A stretch of DNA of 12,176 bases from JAJDFU01 sp964640855 (GCA_964640855.1 CAZXIX010000123.1:1-12176), one strand, 5' to 3'. Shown: positions 1 through 7,306, numbered from the stretch's first letter. The notes: generated by a model from the letters alone, not told the origin. Numbers and translations: made by a program.

Positions 1-260
1 TTCATCTTTTTAACCCAAATATACGAATTCAACTAATTTGACCCATTACCAAATTTCTCGAGGTTTTTACTTAAATTTAAACAAAAAGTTTTGTGAAAGT
101 TGGTTTGAATCTGGCACCTCTGCCAATTCAGTCCGATCTTGCAACCAAAAGCCCCTGTCAAAGAGTCTTTTATTTGGTAATATGTAATTTACAAACTACC
201 GAATCGGGTGAAAACCTTGTTGAAGGATCAAAACACCAATAGGCGAACTGCCGATTTCAT
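1..260. other. AT-rich non-coding region upstream of the first gene
   Basis: No gene is supported here, and the composition is visibly more AT-rich than the coding parts of the window. It should hold the promoter of the small exported protein at 261. On the minus strand, positions 23-16 read TATATTTG, a full match to the Bacteroidota -7 consensus TAnnTTTG, and an ATG lies at positions 5-3 on that strand, so a divergent gene may begin at the very left edge. I found no well-spaced -33 partner. Positions 199-234 and 251-286 form an imperfect direct repeat, listed separately. Confidence 0.6.
16..23 (-). promoter_or_regulatory. candidate -7 box (TATATTTG) pointing off the left edge
   Basis: The minus strand reads TATATTTG, which fits the Bacteroidota housekeeping -7 element TAnnTTTG. 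A minus-strand ATG follows at positions 5-3, which would give a nearly leaderless transcript. No TTTG-like -33 element sits at the usual spacing of about 19-21 bases, so this may be a chance match in AT-rich DNA. Confidence 0.25.
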
Positions 261-286
261 ATGAAAACCTTGTTTTCGATCATACT
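199..286 (+). repeat. imperfect tandem direct repeat spanning the start of the first gene
   Basis: TGAAAACCTTGTT occurs at 209-221 and again, identically, at 262-274, where it forms the start of the exported-protein gene. Similarity extends on both sides with small indels: CCGA at 199-202 matches 251-254, and GATCA at 226-230 matches 278-282. This looks like an old duplication of about 36 bases with a 52-53 base offset. The upstream copy carries a GTG-initiated frame (208-264, 18 codons) whose TGA stop overlaps the ATG of the real gene as ATGA. Confidence 0.6.
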
Positions 287-710
287 CTTGTTTGGCCTGC
301 TGCCGACAACCTTACTTGCACAATTCACGCCGGTAGATCAGACTCCCTTTACCATCATCGTCACAGACGGCACGATCAGTAATAAGGATTCTCCCATATC
401 CAAGGCTACGGGAAATGCCCCCGGACCCTCCGTAGAATACAATGATCCGATACGCTCTCTGGGCATACGGGAAACCATCCAGGCGGGCGCTTTTCTGGAA
501 CGACCGATCTACGGAAGAAAAGGATTTCTGCTCATCTTCAGTGCCGGAGATTCCATTGGCGGAATGCAAGGCACCCTCGAAGTGAACGGCACTCCGGTCA
601 AAGGAGTTTACCGCCTGATCCGGCAAAAGATTGACCCCAGCGAAGAGGTACCCAAAGGGATGACCACTTACATTCTGGAGGGAACGGTTTATTTTCTGGG
701 AATTTCCTGA
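261..710 (+). CDS. small exported protein of unknown function
   Basis: This 149-residue protein starts with a classical Sec signal peptide: Lys2, then a hydrophobic run to about residue 19, with a likely signal peptidase I site after Ala20 (TLLA|Q). It is therefore probably periplasmic or secreted. The mature part of about 129 residues has no cysteine and no further membrane segment, and it alternates short hydrophobic and polar stretches as in a small beta-rich domain. I do not recognise the family and see no catalytic motif. The ATG is chosen because the signal peptide begins directly at it; no Shine-Dalgarno sequence precedes it. The gene is convergent with the response regulator, with only 11 bases between the two stop codons, so transcription termination must occur inside the opposing gene or without an obvious hairpin. 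The start region is part of a direct repeat with the 50 bases upstream. Confidence 0.75.
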   Translation: MKTLFSIILLFGLLPTTLLAQFTPVDQTPFTIIVTDGTISNKDSPISKATGNAPGPSVEYNDPIRSLGIRETIQAGAFLERPIYGRKGFLLIFSAGDSIGGMQGTLEVNGTPVKGVYRLIRQKIDPSEEVPKGMTTYILEGTVYFLGIS

Positions 711-721
711 TTCAATTTCGC

Positions 722-1435
722 CTAAGCCTCATTTTCAGCTTTCACCAACAATTGGAAACCGTTTCCGTGGATGTTGACGATCTCGATCATCTCGTCCCGT
801 TTGAGATATTTGCGAAGCTTGGTAACAAATACGTCCATACTGCGGGCCGTAAAGTAGTTGTCCTCCCCCCAGATCTTGGTCAATGCTTCGGATCGCGGCA
901 GGATATCATTCATTTTCAGGGCAAATAACCTCAGCAGTTGAGCCTCCTTGGGGGAGAGCTTCATTTTTTCCTCGTCATCGCCGCCCGGGTCGAAGGTCAG
1001 GACACGCAGTGGATAGTTGAAGTGGAATTTGCCGATCTCAAATTCCTTGACATCGTCTTCTTGCCGGGGCTGGCTGCGCTTGAGAATGGCCTGTATACGA
1101 AGTAGCAGTTCTTCGCTGTTGAAAGGTTTGGTGATGTAATCATCTCCTCCGGTCTTGAATCCTTTAACGACATCGTCTTTCATGGTCTTGGCCGTCAGGA
1201 AAATGATGGGCATTTCGGAACCGGTTTCCCGAATCTCGGAAGCCAGGGTGAAACCGTCTTTCCGGGGCATCATCACATCAAAAATGCCCAGATCGTACGA
1301 TCCTTGTTTATATAATTCAAGGCCTTTTTCTCCATCAATGCCCAAAGTCACATCAAAGTCGTGCATCTCCAGATAGGAACGTAAGACATCGCCGAAATTT
1401 TGATCGTCTTCTACCAAGAGGATTTTGGCTTTCAT
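722..1435 (-). CDS. OmpR/PhoB-family response regulator (RprY-like)
   Basis: This 237-residue DNA-binding response regulator has an N-terminal receiver domain (about 1-120) and a C-terminal winged helix (about 130-235). Receiver landmarks are the acidic pair Asp10-Asp11, the phospho-acceptor Asp53 in FDVMMPRKDGF, Thr81 in FLTAK and Lys103 in TKPF. The effector domain contains KLSPKEAQLLRLF and the recognition-helix segment ARSMDVFVTKLRKYL near 197-211, followed by a wing with NIHGNGFQL. The sequence resembles the RprY-type regulators of Bacteroidota. The start is the ATG at 1435; a GTG one codon upstream (1438) is possible. No ribosome binding site is visible. Its likely partner is the histidine kinase at 1981-3498, which lies upstream on the same strand but 545 bases away, so this gene probably has its own promoter. 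Target genes cannot be inferred. Confidence 0.93.
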   Translation of the reverse strand: MKAKILLVEDDQNFGDVLRSYLEMHDFDVTLGIDGEKGLELYKQGSYDLGIFDVMMPRKDGFTLASEIRETGSEMPIIFLTAKTMKDDVVKGFKTGGDDYITKPFNSEELLLRIQAILKRSQPRQEDDVKEFEIGKFHFNYPLRVLTFDPGGDDEEKMKLSPKEAQLLRLFALKMNDILPRSEALTKIWGEDNYFTARSMDVFVTKLRKYLKRDEMIEIVNIHGNGFQLLVKAENEA

Positions 1436-1531
1436 CACGGATCGTATTTGTTTTAGGAAACACGGTAGTTATTTAACGCGAGAAGACCTGCGCTCATGCC
1501 TAAATCTGAAAAAATGAACGGTTTCCGAACC

Positions 1532-1561
1532 GGTAAAGGCCGCCAGCTACAGGTAAAGGCC
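1532..1561. repeat. short direct repeat GGTAAAGGCC x2
   Basis: GGTAAAGGCC occurs at 1532-1541 and again at 1552-1561, a 20-base period, in the non-coding gap upstream of the response regulator. A repeat spaced by about two helical turns would suit a dimeric transcription factor such as the OmpR-type regulator encoded just downstream, so autoregulation is conceivable. That is inference from spacing alone. Confidence 0.4.
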
Positions 1562-1937
1562 TCCTCATTAACGAATTGACGCCAGGCCAGACCTTAGTTG
1601 TAGGGACAAAAATCTTACACCCAGTTATTTTATAGCCCACTCCTGGCGCTGAAAGGCGGCTTTTCCATTCACCACCAGGCACGCTAAGAAAGCAGGAAAC
1701 CAGCCGGGGATTAATTGCCAGTACACACCCTTCCAGACTTCTTTAAGTCAAAGGAGATTTTCCGCTAAAAAAACATCAGATGCAAGGGTCGGATATCAGG
1801 ACGCTTTTTAAGAGATTACCAAGGGTCTGTTGCCGATTTCTGGCTTGCTGACGCTTAAGTCACTGCCTCTCCTGCCTCCGATGCCTCATGTAAAACCGGC
1901 CGCTTTTGCCCGTTGTCATGTACTTAATAAAAGGACA

Positions 1938-1961
1938 CCTACCATTAAGGTAAGGTTTTTT
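1938..1961 (+). terminator. terminator-like hairpin with T6 tail between kinase and regulator
   Basis: CCTACC (1938-1943) pairs with GGTAAGG (1949-1955) across a five-base loop with one bulged A. The plus strand then runs directly into six T residues (1956-1961). The T tract is on the plus strand, while the neighbouring genes are both on the minus strand. On the minus strand the hairpin lies just after the kinase stop but is followed by a poorer T run (TCCTTTTATT), so it could end kinase transcription bidirectionally. The stem is short. Confidence 0.35.
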
Positions 1962-1980
1962 ACGCATCTCCCCAATTGAT

Positions 1981-3498
1981 CTATCGGCCTTTGCCCTTGG
2001 GGAAAGTCAAAATAAAAGTACTCCCTTTGCCGAGTTCACTTTGTACCCGTATCTGGCCCTGATGGGCATCCATCATTTTTTTGACGTAAGACAAGCCCAG
2101 GCCGAACCCTTTCACGTCGTGCCGGTCACCGGTGTGCACACGAAAAAATTTCTCAAAGATCTGCTTTCGGGCTTCCTTGCTCAACCCGATGCCCTTGTCC
2201 CGGATGCTTACCTCTATGCCCTCTTTGACATGGCGGGAACTCACCAATATATCCGGCTCTTCCGGGGAGTATTTATTGGCATTGTCCAGCAAATTGTTGA
2301 GGATGCTTTCGATGTGAGTCTGGTCTCCGATGACGACCGGTTCTTCGGCTTGCAGGTCCATTTCAACCTTTCCCCCCCGTTTTTCTACCTGTAGTTCAAT
2401 GTTCCTGACTGCCTGGATAATCGCCTCGTGCAAGTCGACCGGGCTTAGCTTCAACGAAAAGTCGTTTCGGTCAAGCAAGGCGATCTGCAATACCTTTTCC
2501 ACCTGGTTGTTCATCCGGCGATTTTCTTCCCGTATGATGCCGGCAAAGCGTTTCACTTTTTCGGGATGTTCCGAAACCATAGGGCTGTTGATGCTGTCGA
2601 CGGCCAGAGAAATGGTAGCGATCGGTGTTTTAAACTCGTGGGTCATGTTGTTGATGAAATCGGTCTTCATCTCCGATAGTTTTTTCTGCCGAAAGATCAC
2701 ATTGATGGTGTAGCCGAAGCTGAACAGAATGATGGCCGTAAATAGAATGGACCCCAGAAAATTCAGCCAAAGCGATCGCCACACAAAGGTGCCCCGGGAA
2801 GGGAAATGGATCATCAGGAGCCCCGGTGAAGGCATCTCATCCGGAAAGAGGTGAACCCGATAGCGGGAGTTGAAAATATTGCGATAACCCGGTAAGATCT
2901 CCCGGGGACTGCTTTCCTCCACCACAAAATGATCGTTAAAGATCACAAAGCTCTGCTTGGCGCGGCTGTATACTCCGTAATCGTATTTGGTATCCACGCC
3001 CCGGTTGGTCAGTTCCTGCCGGACCAGCATATCCAGCGTGCCCGGGTTGATCCGTTCTTCCAGGGGAACTTCCGGAAGAGCCTGGTCGTAGAAAGCAAAA
3101 AGCTGGCGGTAGGGATTTTTGGGATCTTCGATGCAGTCGTCGCAGACGCACACCTGGGAGATCTGATCCAGGAATTGATCCATGGGATCTCCTTCTTCGA
3201 AGTGTTGAGCGCCGGGCAAATGGCGGTTCCATTCTTCCCGGCTGATCAGTTTCTTGCGGTGTTGATCGTTTTTCAGGTATTGGGTGACGTAGCCATTGCC
3301 GTACATGCTGATGGCACGCCGTTTTTCATCTGCTCCCAAGCGTTTGACCACTTCGTTCAAGGCGTTGTACACGTTCTTGTCGAAGCGGTCCTCATTCACC
3401 TGAATGGCGGTCCGGATCAGGTCCATCTGGAGCCAGACTACACCGATCACCGCCGCGCTCATCAAGCCGATGATTGCCCAGATGGCGTTTTTTTTCAT
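1981..3498 (-). CDS. membrane sensor histidine kinase (RprX-like)
   Basis: From the ATG at 3498 this is a 505-residue transmembrane kinase that autophosphorylates a histidine and passes the phosphate to a response regulator. Membrane segments lie at about 5-24 and 243-268 and enclose a periplasmic sensor region of about 215 residues, not assigned to a known domain, which holds the cluster CVCDDC (Cys117, Cys119, Cys122). The HisKA domain carries the H-box NNMTHEFKTP with His287. The ATPase domain follows with the N-box (NNLLDNANKY, about 401-410), DKGIG (434-438), FEKFFR (448-453) and GFGLGL (464-469). All catalytic landmarks are present. An in-frame TTG 24 bases further upstream is possible, but the ATG directly before the first membrane segment is a better start. 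A TAGCTTTG box lies 38 bases upstream. The likely partner is the regulator at 722-1435. Confidence 0.93.
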   Translation of the reverse strand: MKKNAIWAIIGLMSAAVIGVVWLQMDLIRTAIQVNEDRFDKNVYNALNEVVKRLGADEKRRAISMYGNGYVTQYLKNDQHRKKLISREEWNRHLPGAQHFEEGDPMDQFLDQISQVCVCDDCIEDPKNPYRQLFAFYDQALPEVPLEERINPGTLDMLVRQELTNRGVDTKYDYGVYSRAKQSFVIFNDHFVVEESSPREILPGYRNIFNSRYRVHLFPDEMPSPGLLMIHFPSRGTFVWRSLWLNFLGSILFTAIILFSFGYTINVIFRQKKLSEMKTDFINNMTHEFKTPIATISLAVDSINSPMVSEHPEKVKRFAGIIREENRRMNNQVEKVLQIALLDRNDFSLKLSPVDLHEAIIQAVRNIELQVEKRGGKVEMDLQAEEPVVIGDQTHIESILNNLLDNANKYSPEEPDILVSSRHVKEGIEVSIRDKGIGLSKEARKQIFEKFFRVHTGDRHDVKGFGLGLSYVKKMMDAHQGQIRVQSELGKGSTFILTFPKGKGR

Positions 3499-3535
3499 GT
3501 TTGGAATGATGAATTTTCCCAATCAATTCAAGCCG

Positions 3536-3543
3536 CAAAGCTA
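3536..3543 (-). promoter_or_regulatory. candidate -7 box (TAGCTTTG) of the histidine kinase gene
   Basis: The minus strand reads TAGCTTTG, a full match to the Bacteroidota -7 element TAnnTTTG, 37 bases before the kinase ATG. This would give a 5' leader of about 30 bases. A -33 TTTG at the normal spacing is not evident, so the call rests on the -7 box and its placement. Confidence 0.35.
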
Positions 3544-3612
3544 AGGCTTCGGCAGAGTGGTACTCCTTTATTAACGGCAATTTAACGAGGAAATGCCTGG
3601 AGGCCTAACCCC

Positions 3613-3644
3613 TTGCCGATATTTCAAACGGATCGGTCCGGCAA
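3613..3644. repeat. inverted repeat downstream of the helicase gene
   Basis: TTGCCG (3613-3618) and CGGCAA (3639-3644) are exact inverse complements across a 20-base loop, with a further CCGAT/ATCGG pair inside (3616-3620 and 3632-3636). Immediately beside it lies the 12-base palindrome AAAAAGCTTTTT (3643-3654), overlapping the helicase stop codon. The position fits a transcription end signal for the helicase, but there is no T tract after it in the helicase direction. Confidence 0.3.
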
Positions 3645-3652
3645 AAAGCTTT

Positions 3653-6130
3653 TTACTCCCGTACCAGTTGCAGCCTCATTTTCTTGATCCGGTCTTCCAG
3701 TTTTTCATTCGAAAAGCGGCCCCGCAGGCGATCCACGATGATCGGAAAGCTGAAGGGAGTAGCTTTTTCCGGGCGGCTCAGAATGATCTCCTGGAAGGCT
3801 ATCCTTTCGAGGGCCTGCCTCAGGCGTGTTTCCTCCAGCTGGAAGGTTTGGACCTCATCATAGGCCTGCAGCAAAAGCAGGTTTTCGGGCTCGTAATCGG
3901 TGAAGACGTCAAAGAACAACTGGGAGGAAGATTGCAAATGGCGGTCCTTTTTTTCCCGTCCCGGAAATCCCTTGAAAACCAAGCCGGCAATGCTCGCTAT
4001 GTCCCGAAAGCGACGGCGGGCCAGTTCCGTGCCGTTTATGCTTCGACGGATGTCCTCCAGTAGATTCGCCGAAGAAAAAATTCCCCTGTCCAGGCCTCTT
4101 TCGATCGGGATCTCGCTGTCGGATAACAGTTCGAAGCCGTAGTCATTCATGGCAATGGTGAAGCTGATGGGCTGGATCTGTGCCAGTCGCCAGGCGATCA
4201 GGGAAGCCATGCCTTCGTGCACGGCATGCCCTTCGAAAGGATAGACCAGCAGATGGTAGCCCTCCCGGCTTTTGAAATATTCGATCAGGAATTGATCCTT
4301 GCGGGGAACGCTCGATCGCCTGGCCTGGAGCTCTACGAGGGGAACCATTTTTTGCAACTCCGGGTCGGGAAACAAACCCCGGCCCGCTTCATCCATTTTT
4401 CGGCGCAGAAAAGCAGACAATTGGGAAGATAGCGGCATCCGGCTCCCCATCCAGGCCGGGACCCGGCCGGTCTTTTGGTTGGTTTTCCGTACCAGGGCGG
4501 TCATGCCGGTGATCTTGACCAATTCCAGGTTTCGCCCGGCAAACCAGAATACATCCCCGGGCTTCAGCTGGCCGATAAACCATTCCTCGATAGTCCCCAG
4601 TTTTTTTCCGCTCAGGTATTGAATGAACATAGCTCCGTCGCCCACAATGGTACCCATGGACAATCGGTGGCGAAGCGCAATCCGTTTGGAGTCTACCTTA
4701 TACACTCCGTTAACGACGACCACCTTTTGGTATTCTTCGTAGGCCTGAAGGCTCTCCCCGCCCTGTGTTATGAAGTTCAGGGTCCATGACCATTCCTCCT
4801 GGCTCAGGCTTTCAAAAGAAAACGTGCGCTTGACTTCCTCGAAGATGATGTCGGGCCGGAATCCGTCGCTGACGGCCAGGGTGATGAGGTACTGAGTCAA
4901 AACATCGAAGGAACGGATGTAGGGGATGCGTGATTCAAGTGTTTTTTCGGCTATGGCCGCCCGAAGCGCAGCTCCTTCGATGAGCTCCAGCGAATGAGTG
5001 GGTACAAAATGGATTTTACTGACAGCGCCGGGCTGGTGTCCGCTTCTACCGGCTCTCTGCATAAACCGGGCCACTCCCTTCGGGCTTCCGATCTGGACAA
5101 TAGTCTCCACCGGACGGAAATCCACACCCAGGTCCAGGCTGGCCGTGCAGACCACCGCTTTCAACTTGCCCTCATGCAAGGCATTCTCAACCCAATCCCG
5201 CAGGTCGCGGCTGATGCTCCCATGGTGCATGGCAATGGCACCCGCCAGATCCGGAGCCACCTCCAAAATCTGTTGGTACCAGATTTCGCATTGGGCGCGC
5301 GTGTTGGTGAATATCAACGTACTCTGGCTGGACTCAATGATCGGTATCACCTTTTCCAAAAGTCGGATCCCCAGGTGGCCGGCCCAGGGAAAGGTTTCGA
5401 TCTCGTCCGGCAGGAGGGTCGATACCTCTACCACCTTTTCGATCCCGGACCGGATGATACGGGCTTTATGGGCATCCTGCGGGCCGAAAAGGACCTGCAT
5501 GGCTTCCTGCATATTCCCAATGGTGGCAGAAATGCCCCAGGTCTTTAGGTGGGGCAGTAGCCCCTGCAGCCTGGAAAGGGCCAATTCCATCTGAACCCCC
5601 CGCTTGCTTCCCATCAATTCGTGCCATTCGTCGACGACCACGGATTTGAGGTGCCGGAAGTACTTGGGATAGCCTTTCTGGGCCAGCAGCAAGTGGAGGC
5701 TCTCGGGCGTGGTGATGAGTATCTCCGGCGGTTTTTCTTTTTGCTTTCGTCGTTGACTGGAGCTGGTATCACCGGATCGGATGCCTACTTTCCAGTTGAG
5801 GCCCAGCGCCTCTACTGCCTCCTGGGCTGCGGACTGGATTTCCCGGGTGAGGGCCCGGATCGGAGTGATCCAGATCGCCTGCAATCCGTTGGATTCCCCC
5901 GAAGGATCCTCAGGGTGGTCACGAAGGAATTCCAACAGAATGGGTATGATGAGAGAATAGGTTTTGCCGCTTCCGGTGGGCGCATTCACGAGGCCGTTTT
6001 CTCCTTTCAGATAGGCCTCCCAGGTTTCCAGCTGAAAGGAAAAGGGAACCCAGCCTTTTTGGTCGAAAAAGGCAGTTCCCCTGGCAATAAGCTTCTCCGT
6101 ATCCGTGAGCCCGGTCGATGCTGACATCAT
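3653..6130 (-). CDS. ligase-associated DEXH-box DNA helicase (Lhr family)
   Basis: This 825-residue superfamily 2 helicase resembles the Lhr-like enzymes annotated as ligase-associated DNA damage response DEXH box helicases. Visible motifs in order: a Q-motif-like FSFQLETWEAYL (30-41); Walker A APTGSGKT (50-57); ITPIRAL motif Ia (88-94); the DEWH box (167-170); SATIGN motif III (201-206); LIFTNTRAQCE motif IV (about 272-282); CTASLDLGVDF (328-338); and the arginine-finger motif QRAGRSGH (358-365). The remaining 450 residues correspond to the winged-helix and beta-barrel Lhr core. Length is as expected and nothing essential is missing. In other bacteria this gene sits with an ATP-dependent DNA ligase, an MBL-fold exonuclease and the phosphoesterase PdeM, and is thought to act in DNA repair. 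None of these partners is here. Start ATG at 6130, with a second ATG next to it. The lipoprotein gene ends 50 bases upstream, so read-through is plausible. Confidence 0.93.
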   Translation of the reverse strand: MMSASTGLTDTEKLIARGTAFFDQKGWVPFSFQLETWEAYLKGENGLVNAPTGSGKTYSLIIPILLEFLRDHPEDPSGESNGLQAIWITPIRALTREIQSAAQEAVEALGLNWKVGIRSGDTSSSQRRKQKEKPPEILITTPESLHLLLAQKGYPKYFRHLKSVVVDEWHELMGSKRGVQMELALSRLQGLLPHLKTWGISATIGNMQEAMQVLFGPQDAHKARIIRSGIEKVVEVSTLLPDEIETFPWAGHLGIRLLEKVIPIIESSQSTLIFTNTRAQCEIWYQQILEVAPDLAGAIAMHHGSISRDLRDWVENALHEGKLKAVVCTASLDLGVDFRPVETIVQIGSPKGVARFMQRAGRSGHQPGAVSKIHFVPTHSLELIEGAALRAAIAEKTLESRIPYIRSFDVLTQYLITLAVSDGFRPDIIFEEVKRTFSFESLSQEEWSWTLNFITQGGESLQAYEEYQKVVVVNGVYKVDSKRIALRHRLSMGTIVGDGAMFIQYLSGKKLGTIEEWFIGQLKPGDVFWFAGRNLELVKITGMTALVRKTNQKTGRVPAWMGSRMPLSSQLSAFLRRKMDEAGRGLFPDPELQKMVPLVELQARRSSVPRKDQFLIEYFKSREGYHLLVYPFEGHAVHEGMASLIAWRLAQIQPISFTIAMNDYGFELLSDSEIPIERGLDRGIFSSANLLEDIRRSINGTELARRRFRDIASIAGLVFKGFPGREKKDRHLQSSSQLFFDVFTDYEPENLLLLQAYDEVQTFQLEETRLRQALERIAFQEIILSRPEKATPFSFPIIVDRLRGRFSNEKLEDRIKKMRLQLVRE

Positions 6131-6180
6131 GCTAACGAAACAGCCGGGAAGAGGAAGGGTTTTCCGATCCGGAACCGGAC

Positions 6181-7269
6181 CTAATTGCCAATGGAAATGA
6201 GTGGTCCGACAGACCCGCTGCCGTCGCTGGCCAGGCTGAGTAAAATTTGGATCACGGCAAATGTGGTTTTCGACGCGACGTCCCGGTCATCCAGGTAAAA
6301 CCAGTGATCCTTGTATTCAATGGCCAGAAAAGCTTCTCGGGGTCGGTTCTTATCTACCCTGATTCGCAGAAATTCCGGATCGTCGGGAATAAAAGTGGGC
6401 AGCGTCCGTCCATCCTCCAGGTGTTTTTCCGGCACATCAATGTACCAGCTCAAGTTGGCAAGCATCTCCAGCATGGAATGGGTCTGAACCACGATCTGAT
6501 CGTCCCGGGTCTGAATGACCCCGTATTCTATTTGGAATACATTGGATTCCGGATTTAAATCCAAAAAAGATTTGAAGTCGGAAATGGCATTCCGGTCGTT
6601 TTCATCGCTCACTTCTTCGGGGAAGATGATTTCCACATTCACTTCGGGGCCCTCTACACCGAAGTGCATTCCCAATAATCCGCTTTCCTGAAGGCGGTTC
6701 AGGGTCTCGAGCAACTCCTTGTATTCGGGTTCGCTTTGTCGTCTTCCCCGAGGGGTGCCCTTTTCATTCTGTAGCTGGTTGATGGAGCTGCTGGTCATTC
6801 TCAACAAGCGGTCGGCAGCCCAGCCCGATTGGATCAGGAAGAAGATCACCGCGGGCGGGAGGGGGGTGAGCAAGCTTTGCGAGAAAGCTTTTCCGGTCAG
6901 GGGAGTATAGGTAATGGTCGGTCGGTCCGTCCAATTCCCGCTTACGCTTCCGCCCAGCATCTCGCCGAGAACGCCCGTAGTACTTCCATTGATGCCGGCT
7001 CCCCCGCCGCGTGTGTATTGATTGATCACAGAGGCGACGTTTAGAAAACGCGGTACCTCCAGGTATCGCATGCGGACGATATTGAGCAACATTTGCTCGT
7101 TTTCCTGCAGAGCGATGCGTTCGTTGTAATTAAAACCGTCCGGCGGAATGGTTTTGGGACCCATCGATCGGCAGGAAAGAAGCCCCAGGGCAGCGAAGCC
7201 GAACCAGATAAAAGCCACTTTGGCAAAGCAGGAAGGGAAAGGGTTACCGGTTTTCAGGATAGGAAGCAT
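6181..7269 (-). CDS. conserved lipoprotein of unknown function
   Basis: This 362-residue protein has an N-terminal hydrophobic segment (about 17-31) ending in the lipobox LLSC with Cys33, so it is predicted to be lipidated and membrane-anchored in the envelope. The mature part opens with ENEQMLLNIVRMRYLEVPRFL and VASVINQY, followed by a glycine-rich stretch (about 88-110), then RPTITYTPLTG, LLTPLPP, QSGWAADRLLRMTSSSINQLQN and, at the end, a hydrophobic ASKTTFAVIQILLSLAS segment. From memory this pattern matches an uncharacterised family also common in Proteobacteria; I know of no assigned function and see no enzyme motif. It lies 77 bases downstream of the metalloprotease gene and 50 bases upstream of the helicase, all on the same strand. 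A TATCTTTT box 37 bases before the ATG suggests its own promoter. Confidence 0.85.
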   Translation of the reverse strand: MLPILKTGNPFPSCFAKVAFIWFGFAALGLLSCRSMGPKTIPPDGFNYNERIALQENEQMLLNIVRMRYLEVPRFLNVASVINQYTRGGGAGINGSTTGVLGEMLGGSVSGNWTDRPTITYTPLTGKAFSQSLLTPLPPAVIFFLIQSGWAADRLLRMTSSSINQLQNEKGTPRGRRQSEPEYKELLETLNRLQESGLLGMHFGVEGPEVNVEIIFPEEVSDENDRNAISDFKSFLDLNPESNVFQIEYGVIQTRDDQIVVQTHSMLEMLANLSWYIDVPEKHLEDGRTLPTFIPDDPEFLRIRVDKNRPREAFLAIEYKDHWFYLDDRDVASKTTFAVIQILLSLASDGSGSVGPLISIGN

Positions 7270-7306
7270 AGGCGTTTAGGTATTAGATGTATTTCTGCAT
7301 GGAATA

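Larger units (their letters stand above)
1436..1980. other. 545-base gap between regulator and kinase genes, no convincing gene
   Basis: This stretch separates the kinase stop from the regulator start. The only open frame of any length is a 60-codon, GTG-started minus-strand frame (1682-1500) with no recognisable domain, and I do not accept it. The region contains short repeats and hairpins: GGTAAAGGCC twice, 20 bases apart; CGGTT/AACCG at 1519-1532; GACTT/AAGTC at 1736-1749; and a terminator-like hairpin near 1938-1961. It should hold the regulator's promoter and could encode a small RNA, but I see no known RNA family (no tRNA, tmRNA, SRP RNA or RNase P signature). Confidence 0.55.

Noticed and set aside
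99..125. A tRNA 3'-end-like segment (GGTTTGAATC followed later by GCCA), considered as a tRNA or attachment-site remnant
   Set aside because: The T-arm pairs mainly by G-U wobbles, and no acceptor, D or anticodon arm is present upstream, so it is most likely chance.
753..766. Palindrome GGAAACCGTTTCC near the regulator's 3' end, considered as a terminator
   Set aside because: It lies inside the coding sequence, has a one-base centre that cannot form a loop, and is not followed by a T tract.
1500..1682. A 60-codon minus-strand frame in the kinase/regulator gap
   Set aside because: GTG start, no Shine-Dalgarno sequence, no family resemblance I can defend; it could be chance or a decayed fragment.
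2929..3585. A 218-codon plus-strand open frame opposite the kinase N-terminus
   Set aside because: It is a shadow of the histidine kinase coding strand, with no motifs and no upstream signal.
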